DNA of 40,462 bases from an uncultured Sphingomonadales bacterium (lineage in GTDB: Bacteria > Pseudomonadota > Alphaproteobacteria > Sphingomonadales > Sphingomonadaceae): assembly GCA_903923465.1 (NCBI GenBank), contig CAIXXP010000131.1, positions 1-40,462 of the forward strand, in the 5' to 3' direction. Both the position numbers and the translations under genes were made by a program. This document shows, one piece after another, positions 38,625 to 40,462 of the stretch (the first letter of the stretch is position 1; each line of letters opens with the position of its first letter). The notes beneath the pieces are model-generated. The model did not search any database, was not told the DNA's origin, and was given only the letters and a program-made list of their open reading frames with translations.

Positions 38625-40462
38625 TTACTCCACCACCATCGCCAGCGCGCCGTCGCCGTCGTCGATGCGCACGGTGCTGCCGTCGGGGACTTCGCCGGCG
38701 AGGAGTTTTTCGGCCAGCGGGTCGGAGAGGTAGCGCTGGATGGCGCGTTTGAGGGGCCTTGCGCCGTAGACGGGGTCATAGCCCACCCGGCCCAGCCAGC
38801 GTTCGGCGGCGTCGGTCAGCTCCAGCGTGATCTTGCGGTCCTTCAGCAGCGCGGCGACGCGGGCGACCTGCAACTCCACAATCGGCCCCATGTGTTCGTG
38901 GCCGAGGCGGTGGAACAGGATGATCTCGTCCAGCCGGTTGAGGAACTCGGGGCGGAAGTGGGCGCGCACCACGTCCATCACCTGCGGCTCGACGCTGGCG
39001 GTGCTCTGGCCCTCGTCGAGGTTGGCGAGGTATTGGCTGCCGAGGTTGCTGGTGAGGATGATCAGCGTATTGGTGAAATCCACCACGCGGCCCTGCCCGT
39101 CGGTCAGGCGGCCATCGTCCAGCACCTGCAGCAGCACGTTGAACACATCGGGGTGGGCCTTTTCCACCTCGTCGAACAGCACCACCTGATAGGGGCGGCG
39201 GCGCACGGCCTCGGTGAGGACACCGCCCTCGTCGTAGCCGACATAGCCCGGAGGCGCGCCGATGAGACGCGAGACGGCGTGCTTCTCCATGAACTCGCTC
39301 ATGTCGATGCGCACCATCGCGCTGTCGTCGTCGAACAGGAAGCCGGCGAGGGCCTTGGTCAACTCAGTCTTGCCGACGCCCGTGGGGCCGAGGAACAGGA
39401 AGCTGCCCAGCGGCCGGTTCGGGTCTTGCAGACCGGCGCGGGCGCGGCGCACGGCGCGGCTGACGGCGGCGACGGCATCGGCCTGACCGATGACGCAGGC
39501 GCCGATGACCTCCTCCATCTTCAGCAGCTTCTCGCGCTCGCCCTGCAACATGCGGTCCACCGGCACGCCCGTCCAGCGGGAGACGACGCCGGCGATGTCG
39601 TCGGCGGTGACTTCCTCGCGCAACAGGGCATTCGTGCCCGCCACCTGCGCCTCGGCGAGTTTGGCCTCCAGCTCGGGGATGCGGCCATAGGTCAGCTCAC
39701 CGGCCTTGCCATAGTCGCCGGCGCGCTGGGCCTGTTCGAGTTCGACCCGCGCGGCGTCCAGCTGCTGCTTGATGACCCCTTCGGCAGCCATCTTGTCGCG
39801 CTCGTTCTGCCAGCGGGTGGTCAGCTCGGCCGATTGCTGCTCCAGATTGGCCAGCTCGGCCCGCAGGGTGGCGAGGCGGTCTTTCGAGGCCTGATCCGGC
39901 TCCTTGGCCAGCGCCATTTCCTCGATCTTCAGCTGGATGATGCGGCGGTCGAGGCCCTCGATCTCCTCGGGCTTGCTCTCCATCTCCATGTGGATGCGGC
40001 TGGCCGCCTCGTCCATCAAATCGATGGCCTTGTCGGGCAGGAAGCGGTCGGCGATGTAGCGGTTGCTGAGGGTGGCCGCCGCGACGATGGCGGCATCGGT
40101 GATACGCACCTTGTGGTGCAGCTCGTAGCGATCCTTCAGCCCGCGCAGGATGGAGATAGTGTCCTCCACCGTCGGTTCGCCCACGAATACGGGCTGGAAC
40201 CGACGCTGCAACGCCGGGTCTTTCTCGACGTATTTCTGGTATTCATCCAGCGTGGTGGCGCCGATGCAGTGCAGTTCGCCGCGCGCCAGGGCGGGCTTCA
40301 GCAGATTGCCGGCATCCATCGCGCCTTCGCTTTTGCCGGCGCCGATGAGGGTGTGCATCTCGTCGATGAACAGGATGATCTCGCCTTCGGCGCCCTTCAC
40401 CTCGTCGAGCACGCCCTTGAGGCGCTCCTCGAACTCGCCGCGATATTTGGCGCCGGCGATCA
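38625..40462 (-). CDS. clpB: ATP-dependent chaperone ClpB (5' end outside window)
   Basis: [91 protein letters not shown]; second Walker [22 protein letters not shown]. The frame runs past the listed ORF to the window edge. Confidence 0.97.
   Translation of the reverse strand, partial: IAGAKYRGEFEERLKGVLDEVKGAEGEIILFIDEMHTLIGAGKSEGAMDAGNLLKPALARGELHCIGATTLDEYQKYVEKDPALQRRFQPVFVGEPTVEDTISILRGLKDRYELHHKVRITDAAIVAAATLSNRYIADRFLPDKAIDLMDEAASRIHMEMESKPEEIEGLDRRIIQLKIEEMALAKEPDQASKDRLATLRAELANLEQQSAELTTRWQNERDKMAAEGVIKQQLDAARVELEQAQRAGDYGKAGELTYGRIPELEAKLAEAQVAGTNALLREEVTADDIAGVVSRWTGVPVDRMLQGEREKLLKMEEVIGACVIGQADAVAAVSRAVRRARAGLQDPNRPLGSFLFLGPTGVGKTELTKALAGFLFDDDSAMVRIDMSEFMEKHAVSRLIGAPPGYVGYDEGGVLTEAVRRRPYQVVLFDEVEKAHPDVFNVLLQVLDDGRLTDGQGRVVDFTNTLIILTSNLGSQYLANLDEGQSTASVEPQVMDVVRAHFRPEFLNRLDEIILFHRLGHEHMGPIVELQVARVAALLKDRKITLELTDAAERWLGRVGYDPVYGARPLKRAIQRYLSDPLAEKLLAGEVPDGSTVRIDDGDGALAMVVE

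Overview
High-GC alphaproteobacterial chromosomal segment, most like Sphingomonadales on gene content and order (inference). It is mostly housekeeping genes: glnA 3' end, tamB/tamA, bpt, ilvA, an NAD-dependent beta-hydroxyacid dehydrogenase, an MCP, the argS-SPOR-nagZ-scpA-scpB-tatA-tatB-tatC block, ispH-thrB-rnhA, a DAO-type oxidoreductase, a tad/cpa pilus cluster, an SDR-TetR-mtnP operon, a crotonase and partial clpB. No CRISPR array, rRNA, convincing tRNA, IS element or complete prophage was seen. Most interesting non-coding signals: (1) a head-to-tail triplicate of 45-46 nt palindromic units between tatA and tatB; (2) a dispersed intergenic family with a conserved GACAGTAATGGG-type box next to a hairpin whose stem differs between copies, often with a TAA/TTA loop, usually 15-31 bp past a stop codon. 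Most interesting coding signals: a tad cluster with no cpaF/tadA ATPase and no flp pilin gene, a crotonase resembling 6-oxocamphor hydrolase, and a Gly-rich 24-bp tandem repeat inside tamA. All family calls come from reading the translations; no database search was possible.
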